NCBI GenBank assembly: GCA_963718995.1
Contig: CAVRAP010000020.1
Coordinates: 496,001 to 560,000 of the forward strand
Length of the DNA stretch: 64,000 nucleotides
Direction: 5' to 3'
From: UBA4744 sp963718995
GTDB lineage: Bacteria > Actinomycetota > Acidimicrobiia > Spongiisociales > UBA4744
Positions 1-8,398 of this stretch are shown here, in pieces (position 1 is the first letter of the stretch; each line of letters opens with the position of its first letter). Both the position numbers and the translations under genes were made by a program. A model generated the notes under the pieces. It had not been told where the DNA came from. It saw only the letters and a program-made list of their open reading frames with translations, and made no database searches.

Positions 1-350
1 GACCGCCTTGCATGCAACAGATCGTGGATCTGGAAGCCAACTCCGAATACCAGGCGCTTGATGTTCCTCTGGTCAGTATTGCCTTTGACTCTCCTGAGGT
101 TCTGGCCGCAGCCGGCATGGAATTCGGGGTCGGGGCCACTCCTCTCCTGACAGACACTGACCAGTCGGTGTCCGCCGCCTATGACGTACTGCAATGGGCG
201 GTAGCCACCGGCGAGCCTGGGCACACGTTCATCCTCGTGGACGAACGGGGCAAGATTGCCTGGATTCGGGACTATGGCGTAGTCGAGAGCAGCATGTACG
301 CCGAGCCTTTTGAAATCGCCGAACAGGTACGGGAGAGCCTGGCGGACTGA
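1..350 (+). CDS. Redoxin (AhpC/TSA-thioredoxin fold) family protein, 5' truncated by window edge
   Basis: The frame is open to the left edge, so the N-terminal part lies outside the window. The visible part reads Pro-Pro-Cys-Met-Gln-Gln at the edge, then a helix, a beta strand with PLVSIAFDSPE, a TPLLTD segment resembling the cis-Pro region, and HTFILVDERGKIAW, the penultimate strand of TlpA/AhpC-like redoxins. The family reduces peroxides or disulfides by thiol chemistry. The codon three before the visible Cys ends in GA, so it cannot be Cys; a CxxC motif at this place is excluded. The Cys may be a single peroxidatic or resolving residue. It could belong to a peroxiredoxin or a TlpA-like protein; the missing half decides. 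Confidence 0.6.
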   Translation, partial: PPCMQQIVDLEANSEYQALDVPLVSIAFDSPEVLAAAGMEFGVGATPLLTDTDQSVSAAYDVLQWAVATGEPGHTFILVDERGKIAWIRDYGVVESSMYAEPFEIAEQVRESLAD

Positions 351-387
351 TGCATGGGCGGGGCTCGCCATGGAAAGCGGCCGCCCT

Positions 388-1638
388 TCAATTCGTCTCA
401 CTGGGGGCGTCTAAGCGACCCCAGACCGTCACAACACCGACCGCAACGAGGACCCCGGCTCCGCCGAGTACGAGCCGGGTCGGTTCGGAAACCCCGACTC
501 GATTCAGGAGATCTGCCGCCCCGCCTGCTACCAAAGCCCCGATGCCGAGCGCGACCCGTACGGCAATGTGGAAGGCTGTGAACGCCAGGAGTCGTTCCGC
601 CTCGGCGAGCGACATCTGCAGGCCACTGATGGCTGAGACGATCGAGGCCACCGCCGCCGCCCCAAATCCAACAGCTCCCAAGAGGGCCGCCGTAACGGTT
701 GGTGACAATCCGATGAGCGCCAGAATGATTCCCAGCGACAGAACCCCCAGTCGCATATCCCGGAACGGGTTGTCGGACGCAATCACCTGTATCAACCCGA
801 GACCCAGGAGAGCCCCCGCCCCAAACAGGATGATGAGAAGCGCAAAGTCAATATCTCCGGCTCCCAGCGTGTCCTGCACGAACACAATGCCAACCGAGAA
901 CACCGCCCCCAATCCGGCCGCGACGGCTGCAATGGGGATCAAAGCCGACCGAACGAGAGCAATGGAGAGAGCGTCACGAAACCGCATTTCGCCATCACGG
1001 TTACTGTCTCGGCTCTCTCTTGCTTTTACCCCACGAACGAGGAAATACGATCCAAGGAAGGTGGCTGCATCGGCCAGGAACACCGGGCCGAGACGACCTC
1101 CCGGCAGGGTCACCGTGACGCCTGCGGCAATCGTCACGAAAACTGCAAACAGGCCCGCGCCAACCGGCAGGCCGCCGTACTGAGCGCCGAGCACGAGCCC
1201 ATTGGCAACTCGCAAGTCCCGACGTTCAACAATATCCGGAACCAGGGCATCCCGCGCCGGAAGGTAGACGAGGGTTGCGGATTCCAGCACGAACACCCAG
1301 ACCAGGACCCACCCCACGTTGCGCACCAGGGGGATGGCCACCACGACAGCAACACGCACCAGATCCATTGCCAGCATCGTCTTGCGGCGATCCCAGCGCC
1401 GGGCAGCCTGAGCGGCGAGCGGACCGGCGATCGCACCGGGGCCCATACGGATTGCCAGCATGGCGCCCACGGCAACGGCCGAACCCGTCAGTTCGAAGAT
1501 CAGTGCCATCAGCGCCACCGTCGCCATCCAGTCGCCTACTCCCGAGATCGCCTGAGCACCAAGCAGGCGTCGGAAATCAACTTCCCGGAAAAGCCTGCCT
1601 ATGGGGCGGCCGGCCAACGCTCCATTCTTCATCGCCAT
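388..1638 (-). CDS. MFS permease, EntS/MFS_3-like
   Basis: A 416-residue protein with about 12 hydrophobic segments, the usual size for a single-unit major facilitator. After the first helix pair it has a basic cytoplasmic loop (AARRWDRRKTMLAMD), the MFS motif A position, and another basic loop near the middle (REVDFRRLL at the N-terminus, NPFRDMRLG later). This arrangement resembles the MFS_3 group, which includes enterobactin exporter EntS and putative macrolide exporters. Substrate cannot be read from sequence. It is read convergently with the redoxin gene, and nothing nearby suggests a substrate. ATG codons at 1638 and 1632 are both possible starts; the ribosome binding site is weak. Confidence 0.75.
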   Translation of the reverse strand: MAMKNGALAGRPIGRLFREVDFRRLLGAQAISGVGDWMATVALMALIFELTGSAVAVGAMLAIRMGPGAIAGPLAAQAARRWDRRKTMLAMDLVRVAVVVAIPLVRNVGWVLVWVFVLESATLVYLPARDALVPDIVERRDLRVANGLVLGAQYGGLPVGAGLFAVFVTIAAGVTVTLPGGRLGPVFLADAATFLGSYFLVRGVKARESRDSNRDGEMRFRDALSIALVRSALIPIAAVAAGLGAVFSVGIVFVQDTLGAGDIDFALLIILFGAGALLGLGLIQVIASDNPFRDMRLGVLSLGIILALIGLSPTVTAALLGAVGFGAAAVASIVSAISGLQMSLAEAERLLAFTAFHIAVRVALGIGALVAGGAADLLNRVGVSEPTRLVLGGAGVLVAVGVVTVWGRLDAPSETN

Positions 1639-1711
1639 CCAAACTAGGCCACGGGGTATCGAACGACACGATCCCTCGGATCAACGTCGACTTCGTTTTC
1701 ACGTGACGGAC

Positions 1712-2356
1712 TCAGAGCTGAACGGGAGCAGCGATCAGGGTGCCCATTCTTTGTGCCAAGAACGAGACCACATCAATGAACTCGGGAATGGTGAAGCTAC
1801 CGCGCACCGCCTTATCAACCGTTGCTTCCCGGTGGGAACCGCAGAGCGGGTAGTAGACGTTCGTCGCATACTTCATCAGCACGGGTTGCCCGAAGCATCG
1901 CGTTGGCGAATAGAGATCTTCGCCGCCGACACACTCGATGACCAGATCGAGCGGGCCGTCGATGGTCGCCACCCGCCCCCGGTATCCGGAGTCGGTCAGG
2001 AACATCGGTCCACCCAACAGGACCCGCCCATGCACCCAGACTCCTGGTCCCATCGGACGGGCCAATTCGGGCGTTTGGTAGGCGTAGATCCCGCACCGAC
2101 AACCCGCCGACGGTACCGGGTGATCGTGCCGGTTTTCTCCGTCGGACGCCATACGGTACGACCAGGTACGGGTGGGATTGCAATCGGCTTGCAGCGTCCT
2201 GTCAAACCACACGTAATCCTCATGGGCACTGGCCAGAAGCGGTTCCCCCGATTCGTCGGGACGAAGCCGCCACCTCCTCCAAGCCACAACCGGATGAGGC
2301 GACATCGAGGCGCGTTCGGAGCCTGCCCAAGAATCGTCCCTCATGAGATGGCTCAT
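1712..2356 (-). CDS. Conserved hypothetical protein with CRCGIYA motif
   Basis: A 214-residue protein of unknown function. Visible marks are VAWRRWRL near the N-terminus, Cys/His-containing stretches (ADCNP, HDHPVPSAGCRCGIYAY), WVHGRVLL, and GYRGRVATIDGP. This combination (AWRRW, then H-x-x-P-x-x-x-C-x-CGIYA, then GY-R-A) recurs in uncharacterised actinobacterial and actinophage proteins, from memory. The cysteines and histidines could bind a metal. The start at 2356 is chosen because GGCGGAGGCGAG lies immediately upstream; a GTG at 2386 would extend the frame by ten residues. Neighbours give no clue to its role. Confidence 0.5.
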   Translation of the reverse strand: MSHLMRDDSWAGSERASMSPHPVVAWRRWRLRPDESGEPLLASAHEDYVWFDRTLQADCNPTRTWSYRMASDGENRHDHPVPSAGCRCGIYAYQTPELARPMGPGVWVHGRVLLGGPMFLTDSGYRGRVATIDGPLDLVIECVGGEDLYSPTRCFGQPVLMKYATNVYYPLCGSHREATVDKAVRGSFTIPEFIDVVSFLAQRMGTLIAAPVQL

Positions 2357-2598
2357 CTCGCCTCCGCCGACGTTGGTGAGGTTCACCGACGCTTACCTAC
2401 ATCATCGGTTCCACGGCGGCCAATTCTTGAATCGAGACGGAGCATTTCTTCCCGAACGAAAGCCGCTACGGACGGCCCATCTGAAGGTGCCGTACAGCAC
2501 CACATCGAGTCGACTCAGCAGACTTTCTGAAACGAATTGCTACCCATAAGAGTCCAAGTGGTTCACAATGGTGCAAGTACCCCAGGGAGGATCACATC

Positions 2599-2820
2599 GT
2601 GGCGACGACGACCGTGCGTTACATGACTCGCGAATCACTACAGGACACCCGCCCGGTGTGGCATCAAGATCCGAATTGCGCGGGGTCACATCTTGTTGTG
2701 ATCCTCGACGAGGTCGCCCGCAAGTTCGCGGACCCTTGTGGCGATTGCGCCCACACCCCGGTGACCATCGAGATCAGGGAAGACTCCGACCTTCGTCTGC
2801 TGGCGCCCTACGAGTTCTAG
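2599..2820 (+). CDS. Small Cys-rich hypothetical protein
   Basis: A 73-residue protein with a GTG start at 2599 behind AGGGAGG (2584-2590), a good ribosome binding site. It carries a WHQDPNC segment and a CGDC pair about 30 residues later, which together could make a small zinc site. No family recognised. The strong ribosome binding site and isolated position support a real gene; the short length limits confidence. Confidence 0.45.
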   Translation: MATTTVRYMTRESLQDTRPVWHQDPNCAGSHLVVILDEVARKFADPCGDCAHTPVTIEIREDSDLRLLAPYEF

Positions 2821-3036
2821 CCGCCCGCACACGATCCGGCGGTCGGTTGCCCATCGGGTGAGCCCATACAGGACGAGAGCTGAGCTGTCCTTAGCACGGC
2901 CGCAACCTGCGTCACATCGTGATCCCCGCGGATCTGGCGGAGTACCTCCTGCTCACCAGGCCAAGAAGGACCTCGAAATCGGAAACCAACGGGCGGCCTT
3001 TGATCGTCAAAGTGGTGAAAGGAGATGGAGGAGCCA

Positions 3037-3487
3037 ATGCAAGCTTATGCAACAACCATCGCTGTTCCTCGAACGGTGAAACCGGGGACGATTCTGATCA
3101 CGCTCCTGGTCGTATCCGTCGTAGTGGTCGGAGCAATCGCCTTGACACAATCCGAACGAGCAGGCTCAGCACCTGTCGCCCTCGGTCCGGCCGACGGCGG
3201 ATCGAGCATCGCTCTCGAGGTGGGCGGCGAACTGACGATCAGTTTGCCTGCCAACCCTTCGACGGGCTACGGCTGGGTGGTTACATCGATCAACCCGGCC
3301 CTCCTGGCTCAGACCGGTGATCCGGAGTTTTCGGCGGAATCGGACCTGGTAGGTGCAGGTGGAACCATGACCTTCCACTTCGAAGGAACCGCTGCTGGGC
3401 AGGACTCCCTGCAGCTGGACTATCTACGACCGTGGGAAAACGTAGAACCGCTCGAAACGTACACCGGTCACTATCAACGTCCGTTGA
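3037..3487 (+). CDS. Chagasin-type (I42) cysteine protease inhibitor, membrane-anchored, frame broken near the 3' end
   Basis: The protein has an N-terminal transmembrane segment (ILITLLVVSVVVVGAIAL) and then an I42 domain with its three binding loops visible: NPSTGYGW, a GAGG-containing loop and YLRPWE. Members inhibit papain-like cysteine proteases. As printed, the frame runs on past TYTG and into the opposing gene. Dropping one base near 3464-3467 gives TYTVTINVR followed by TGA at 3485-3487, the usual family ending, so a one-base insertion is inferred. The corrected length is 149 residues. The start at 3037 is preferred because GGAGG (3027-3031) is correctly spaced; an ATG at 3025 directly abuts a Shine-Dalgarno sequence. 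Confidence 0.75.
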
Positions 3488-3508
3488 CAGAGTCCCAGCA
3501 GGTCAGGT

Positions 3509-4729
3509 TCAGATCAGCCCGACCTGCTGGCCCACCTTCTCGAACGTCTCGAGAACTCGATCGAGTTGATCGGCGGTGTGGGTGGCCATCACGCTGGTCC
3601 GCAGCAGTTGCCGTCCCTTGGGAGTAGCCGGAGAGATGATGGCATTGACGTACACCCCGGCATCGAGCAGCTGTTTCCACATGAAGAACGTCAGTGTGTC
3701 GTCGCCGACGATCACGGGAATGACGGGCGACACGGAGGCACCGGTGTCGAAACCCAGATCGCGAAGGCCGGACCGGAGCCGATCGGCATTCTGGTGAACC
3801 TGCACCACCCGCTCCGGTTCTGCTCGCATCACGTGCAGAGCAGCCAGTGCGGCAGCGGCGTTGGCCGGCGGTATGGAGGCGCTGAATATGAGCGAACGTG
3901 CGTGGTGCTGGATGTAGTGGACGATCTGATCGTCGCCCGCAATAAAGCCGCCGAGTGACGCCAGCGACTTCGAGAAGGTCGACATGATGAGGTCTACCGA
4001 ATCGGTGACCCCGAAGTGAGCTGCCGTCCCGCGACCTTCCCCCATCACGCCAAGAGAATGGGCATCGTCGACCATCAACCGGGCCCCGAACCGCTTGGTC
4101 AACTCGACGATCTCCGGAAGGGGGGCCAGGTCCCCCTCCATGCTGTAGAGGCCATCCACAACAACAAATTTGCCCCGGTCGTCGGGAACGTCGGCGAGCA
4201 TGCGTTCGAGCTGTTCCATGTCGTTGTGCCGGTACCGCTTGATCTGGCCCCAACTCAATCGAGCCGCGTCGACGATGCTGGCGTGGTCTTCCTTGTCGAG
4301 GATGACCGTATCGAAACGCCCGACCAGCGAGGAGACAACCCCCAGGTTGGTCTGCATCCCGGTTGAGAACACCAGGGCGGCTTCTTTGCCGACCCAGGCC
4401 GCGAGCTCTCGCTCCAGTTGCAGGTGGAGCTCGAGGGTTCCGTTGAGAAATCGCGATCCCGTGCAACTCGTGCCGAAATCGGCGATGGCTTGTTGCGCTG
4501 CCTCCCGCACCTTCGGGTGGGTGGTCAAACCCAGGTAGTTGTTCGAGCCGAACATCAAGATGCGGCGACCCTGGTAGACGGCTTCCGTGCCTTCGTTGCC
4601 TTCCATGGCCAGGAAGTAGGGGTAGAGACCGGACGCTTTGGTTTCGTGAGCGATCGTAAAGGCGTTGGCTTTGTCGAAGAGGTCGGTCATGACACCCGGC
4701 GGCGGCGAGATGGGTTCCGTGCTCGTCAT
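3509..4729 (-). CDS. spt: Serine palmitoyltransferase (alpha-oxoamine synthase), sphingolipid first step
   Basis: A 406-residue PLP enzyme predicted to condense serine with an acyl-CoA or acyl-ACP to 3-ketosphinganine. Visible features: KASGLYPYF (31-39), FGSNNYLGL (60-68), GSRFLNGTLELH (91-102), DHAS with the PLP-stacking His149, DDAHSLG (221-227) and TFSKSLASLGGF with the PLP lysine K254. These motifs, and the C-terminal RTSVMATHT and DRVLETFEKVG, match the Bacteroidetes-type serine palmitoyltransferase more closely than BioF or glycine C-acetyltransferase. The ATG at 4729 overlaps the TGA of the upstream reductase (ATGA), showing translational coupling with the next enzyme of the same pathway. 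That coupling strongly supports the assignment over other oxoamine synthases. Acyl chain and donor are unknown. Confidence 0.85.
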   Translation of the reverse strand: MTSTEPISPPPGVMTDLFDKANAFTIAHETKASGLYPYFLAMEGNEGTEAVYQGRRILMFGSNNYLGLTTHPKVREAAQQAIADFGTSCTGSRFLNGTLELHLQLERELAAWVGKEAALVFSTGMQTNLGVVSSLVGRFDTVILDKEDHASIVDAARLSWGQIKRYRHNDMEQLERMLADVPDDRGKFVVVDGLYSMEGDLAPLPEIVELTKRFGARLMVDDAHSLGVMGEGRGTAAHFGVTDSVDLIMSTFSKSLASLGGFIAGDDQIVHYIQHHARSLIFSASIPPANAAAALAALHVMRAEPERVVQVHQNADRLRSGLRDLGFDTGASVSPVIPVIVGDDTLTFFMWKQLLDAGVYVNAIISPATPKGRQLLRTSVMATHTADQLDRVLETFEKVGQQVGLI

Positions 4730-5562
4730 GTCTTGCCAATCCTTCTTCTCGCCTTGCTCAGGTCTCGATCCAGGAACGCCCGGACCAATCGCGGGGCATA
4801 TCTTTGCAGCCTCCACGGCATTCCGGCGCCACTTGGGAGGATATGGAACTTACCGCGCATGATTCCGTCCACGAACTGGCGGGCCACATCGTCGGGTTGT
4901 GCAACTTTCACATTGGCGGAGAGAGCATGAGTTTCCGCAGGTTTGCCGATATTCTCGGCTTGAAATCCGGGCGTGTCCGTGTCGGGCGGGTAGAGCACCG
5001 ATATGCTGATGCCCGCCGGTTTCAGCTCATGGCGGAGGACCTCGGCGAGGCCGACGAGGGCAAACTTGGACGGAGCGTAGGCGGCGTACCCGATCACCCC
5101 GAAGTAGCCCATCATTGAGGAAACAAAGGCAATGTGACCTCGCCCGGCTTCGATCAGGTGAGGAAGCAGGACCAATGTGGGGATCAACTGTCCGTAGTAA
5201 TTGACATCCATATGCTGGTGAAACTGGTCGAGTGCGAGGTTGGTGACGTAGTCAGGGCCGGCAAATCCAACCGCGTTGATCAGGTAGTCGGGCACACCCC
5301 GCGACGCGACGAACGCTTCCAGTTTGGGACCAACATCGTCTCGGTTCGCCGTATCTGCCTGAATCGCCTCGACAAATTGCAGGCCCTCTTTGACCAGCGG
5401 CCGAAGTTGCTCGACTGCCTGATCCAGCGACCCATTGCCGCGAGCGACAACGGCAACCGAGCCACCCCGACGAACCACTTCTGCGGCGGCTGAAAACCCG
5501 ATTCCTTTGGAACCACCGCAGACGATGGCCACTTTTCCGGTCAGCTGCGTTGTCTTTCCCAT
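4726..5562 (-). CDS. 3-ketodihydrosphingosine reductase (KDSR-like SDR)
   Basis: A 278-residue short-chain dehydrogenase predicted to reduce 3-ketosphinganine to sphinganine with NADPH. It has the dinucleotide motif GGSKGIG (16-22), NAVG at the NNAG position, catalytic serines at 148-149 and YAPSK (Tyr162, Lys166). The segment YPPDTDTPGF (191-200), followed by ENIGKP, is characteristic of eukaryotic KDSR/FVT1/TSC10 and their bacterial relatives, and is absent from FabG-type SDRs. It is the promoter-proximal gene of a two-gene operon with serine palmitoyltransferase, by a four-base ATGA overlap. The start at 5562 follows GGCGGAGGCGAC; the longer frame to 5619 has no such site. There is no obvious C-terminal transmembrane helix. 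Confidence 0.85.
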   Translation of the reverse strand: MGKTTQLTGKVAIVCGGSKGIGFSAAAEVVRRGGSVAVVARGNGSLDQAVEQLRPLVKEGLQFVEAIQADTANRDDVGPKLEAFVASRGVPDYLINAVGFAGPDYVTNLALDQFHQHMDVNYYGQLIPTLVLLPHLIEAGRGHIAFVSSMMGYFGVIGYAAYAPSKFALVGLAEVLRHELKPAGISISVLYPPDTDTPGFQAENIGKPAETHALSANVKVAQPDDVARQFVDGIMRGKFHILPSGAGMPWRLQRYAPRLVRAFLDRDLSKARRRIGKT

Positions 5563-5679
5563 GTCGCCTCCGCCCTCGAACGGGCACTGGCGCCGTAGCG
5601 TACGCGTCTCCATCCCCAAGCGCTAGCAGGTCCACCCAACCGATTCTGCGCGAATATGGTGGAGAGGAAAGGAAAAGAG

Positions 5680-5928
5680 ATGACCAACGAACCCGCGGCG
5701 GTCATGGCGCTCCGACGAGAAGGGTGTACGTTGGCCCGGCTGGCAACCGCAGCCGGTGCGACGGTGACGGAACTAACCGCAGAACTGGTCGGTCGTCGGG
5801 CTCTTCGCAACGCCACTCTTGAAGCATTGCGAGGTCTGCTGTCTCCACACATTGCCGAGGACATCGGCTCCATGGCGGGGGCTTCCCGGGCCGCATACCT
5901 GGCGGAGGTGCAGGCGGGACGAATGTGA
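5680..5928 (+). CDS. Small helical hypothetical protein, possible HTH
   Basis: An 82-residue, Ala/Leu/Arg-rich protein. The stretch CTLARLATAAGATVTELTAEL could form a helix-turn-helix, but no family is recognised. The start at 5680 follows AAAGGAAAAGAG; an upstream ATG at 5656 would add eight residues. It diverges from the sphingolipid operon, with 117 bases between the two starts. A regulatory link is possible but unsupported. Confidence 0.45.
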   Translation: MTNEPAAVMALRREGCTLARLATAAGATVTELTAELVGRRALRNATLEALRGLLSPHIAEDIGSMAGASRAAYLAEVQAGRM

Positions 5929-5938
5929 AAGCTGCGGA

Positions 5939-6328
5939 CTAGGCCTCGACAGGGACTTCGTCGAGGAGGAGGAAGTCGCGGGCCTGGAGCCCGAGCAGCG
6001 AGACTCGCACCAGAATCGGCATATGTTTGCTCCCCGATGCCCAACCGACGACGCGTGGATGGTGCAACGCAACCGGTCGCCCGCGCCGGATGATGGTGCA
6101 CGAACCGGCCGCCTGGACGTTCTTGAGCCAGTCGACCTGGTGTCCGTAGGTCAACGCTATGGCAAGTCCCTCGTCGGTTGGAAACGCGAAAACCGGTGTG
6201 CGGTATTCGCGACCCGACACACGACCGCGATGCACGACAATCGCCAGCGGAGGAATCCTCCGGAAGCGCCGCATCACCGGATTGGTTATGCGCTTGTTGA
6301 TCCGACCAAGTGTCCTGGGCAGCGGCAT
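5939..6328 (-). CDS. Deazaflavin-dependent nitroreductase (DDN) family protein
   Basis: A 129-residue protein of the split-barrel DDN/PF04075 type. The family signature is clear: LAIVVHRGRVSGREYRTPVFAF (beta strands around the G-R-x-S/T-G-R-x-R-x-TP motif), then DWLKNVQAAGSCTI and a C-terminal R-hydrophobic-LL-E/D segment. Relatives such as mycobacterial Ddn bind coenzyme F420 and reduce quinones or nitro compounds. The substrate here is unknown. The gene follows the small gene at 5680-5928 in the opposite direction, their stop codons close together. A second DDN-type gene is at 40373-40849. Confidence 0.75.
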   Translation of the reverse strand: MPLPRTLGRINKRITNPVMRRFRRIPPLAIVVHRGRVSGREYRTPVFAFPTDEGLAIALTYGHQVDWLKNVQAAGSCTIIRRGRPVALHHPRVVGWASGSKHMPILVRVSLLGLQARDFLLLDEVPVEA

Positions 6329-6397
6329 ACGATCGAGAATAGTCCTGGACTATGAGCTGGGTCGGTTCGAGTTGGAGTCTGTCGCCGTCGGGGCCGC

Positions 6398-8373
6398 TTA
6401 TGCCTGCGTGTCACCGAACAAACGGACAAAGGCATCCAGTGCATGCGGATTGGCCATCGCGTCTCGACGTGCGGCCCGATCGACGGGAATGCCGGCCAGG
6501 ATCTGCTTCACCGGAACCTCCATCTTCTTGCCGTTGAGCGTCAGCGGAACCTCGTCGATCTCGTGCATCTCGTCAGGAACATGGCGGGGAGACAGTCCTT
6601 CGCGCAAGGCATGCTGGATCCGTTGCCGGAGTTGATCGTCCAGCTCGTGACCGGCGGCCGGCACCATGAAGAGCAGGAGGCGACCCTCACGGCCCAATCC
6701 GCCGGTGTCGATAACGAGACTGTCAGAGATTTCAGCGAAACCATCAATGATCTCGTAGAACTCGCTCGTTCCCATGCGGATCCCGCCCCGGTTGAGGGTG
6801 GAATCCGACCTGCCGTAGACCACCGACGACCCGTCCGGGTGAATCGTGATCCAATCGCCGTGGCGCCACACACCCGGGTACATCTCGAAGTAGCTGGACC
6901 GATAACGGTCCCCGGTGGGATCGTTCCAGAAGTAGATCGGCATCGACGGCATCGGAGCCGTCACCACGAGTTCTCCCACCTCTCCAATGACCGGGTTTCC
7001 CCCGACATCGAAGGCCTCTACCTTGGCGCCGAGCTGACGGCATTGGATCCGACCGGACCGAACCGGCAGCAGCGGGCTCGCACCCAGGAAAGCCGTGCAA
7101 AGGTCAGAGCCTCCGCTGATCGAGGCCAGCAAGACATCCGGGCTCACCTCGTCGTACACCCAGGCAAACCCCTCCGTCGTGAGCGGGGCCCCCGTAGAAC
7201 CTACGCTCTGCAGAGCGCTGAGGTCGTAGTCCCGTCCGGGGTGAAGGCCGGCGCGACTGCAAGCCTGCAGATACGGTGGGCTCACCCCGAAGTGCGTAAT
7301 GCGCTGGGACTCGGCCAGCTTCCACAGGGTGTTCAGGTCCGGGTATCCGGGACTGCCGTCGTACATCACGACGGTTGCCCCGACGAGCAGACTGGATATG
7401 AGGAGATTCCACATCATCCATGCCGTCGACGTGTACCAGAAGAACCGATCGTTCTCCGCCAGATCGACGTGCAGGGCCAGTTCTTTCAGATGCTCGAGAA
7501 GGATGCCTCCCTGGCTCTGCACGATCGCCTTCGGGAGTCCGGTTGTGCCGGATGAATACAGGATCCAGAGCGGGTGATCGAATGGCACGGGCTCGAACGT
7601 CAACACGCCCGCATCCCGGGTCAGGTCGTCCCACGACGTGACCCCGGGCGGCAGATCAACGGGACGATCGAGGTGCGGAACGAGAACCGTTGCTTCCAGA
7701 GTGGGCAGCTGGGAGGCGACATGCGCAAGAACCGTAGCGGCGGTCGAACGCACGGCCGCCAAATCGGTAGCCGTCCCCGGCAATCAGCACTTTCGGTTCG
7801 ATCTGCGAGAACCTGTGCACCACACTGCCGGCTCCGAACTCCGGAGAACAACTGGACCATATGGCTCCGAGACTGGCCGTTGCCAGAAAGGCGATCAGCG
7901 TTTCGGGGATATTGGGAAGCAGACACACGACGCGGTCGCCCTTGCCGACACCCAGCCGTCGTAGTCCGGTTGCCGCAGCTGCGACCCATTCGTGGAGTTC
8001 GGCAAAAGAGATCCGAACGCTGCCTCCGGCCTCGTCTGCGGCGATGATGGCCGGGGCTTCGTCCCTGCGACGCAGGGCATGCTCGGCGTAGTTGAGCGTG
8101 GCGCCCGGAAACCACTGCGCTCCCGGCATCGCCCTACTACCCAGGATCGCCTCATACGGAGCATGAGCACTGATCGCGAAGTACTCCCATAGTGACCCCC
8201 AGAACCCGTCGAGGTCGGAGACGGACCACTCCCACAATGCGGCGTAATCATCGAAGGTGCGCCCGTGCTCGGCTTGCAGCCAGGCGAGATAGCGAGTGAT
8301 CCCGGCTCGCGCCACGGGATGCTTCGGTCGGTTCCCAGAGAAGACTTCCGTCGATCTCCTGTGTTTCACCCAT
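6398..8373 (-). CDS. aacS: Acetoacetyl-CoA synthetase, two apparent one-base insertions
   Basis: The protein is an AMP-forming ligase that converts acetoacetate, ATP and CoA to acetoacetyl-CoA. The N-terminus in one frame reads MGETQEIDGSLLWEPTEA, with GGAGG upstream of the ATG at 8373. The sequence then continues in the next frame as VARAGITRYLAWLQAEHG (shift near 8310-8315) and carries WFPGATLNYAEH, LPNIPETLIAFLA and DGYRFGGRAFDR. It then shifts again near 7736-7743 to the frame with PLWILYSSGTTGLPKAIVQ, GSTGAPLT, ISGGSDLCTAFLG, GRSDSTLNRGGIRMG and LTLNGKKMEVPVK, the adenylation motifs. Each junction is repaired by dropping one base, giving 657 residues, the usual AacS length. Whether the breaks are sequencing errors or a recent pseudogene cannot be told from one sequence. 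Confidence 0.85.
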
Positions 8374-8398
8374 AGCTCTCGCCTCCATTGGCCGAAGC

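Noticed and set aside
350..1183. A 277-codon plus-strand frame opposite the MFS gene
   Set aside because: Pro/Arg/Ala-rich composition and complete overlap with a membrane protein gene; no ribosome binding site.
3509..4729. Glycine C-acetyltransferase (Kbl) or BioF for the PLP enzyme
   Set aside because: Signature segments match serine palmitoyltransferase more closely, and the coupled gene is a KDSR-like reductase rather than a threonine dehydrogenase or biotin gene.
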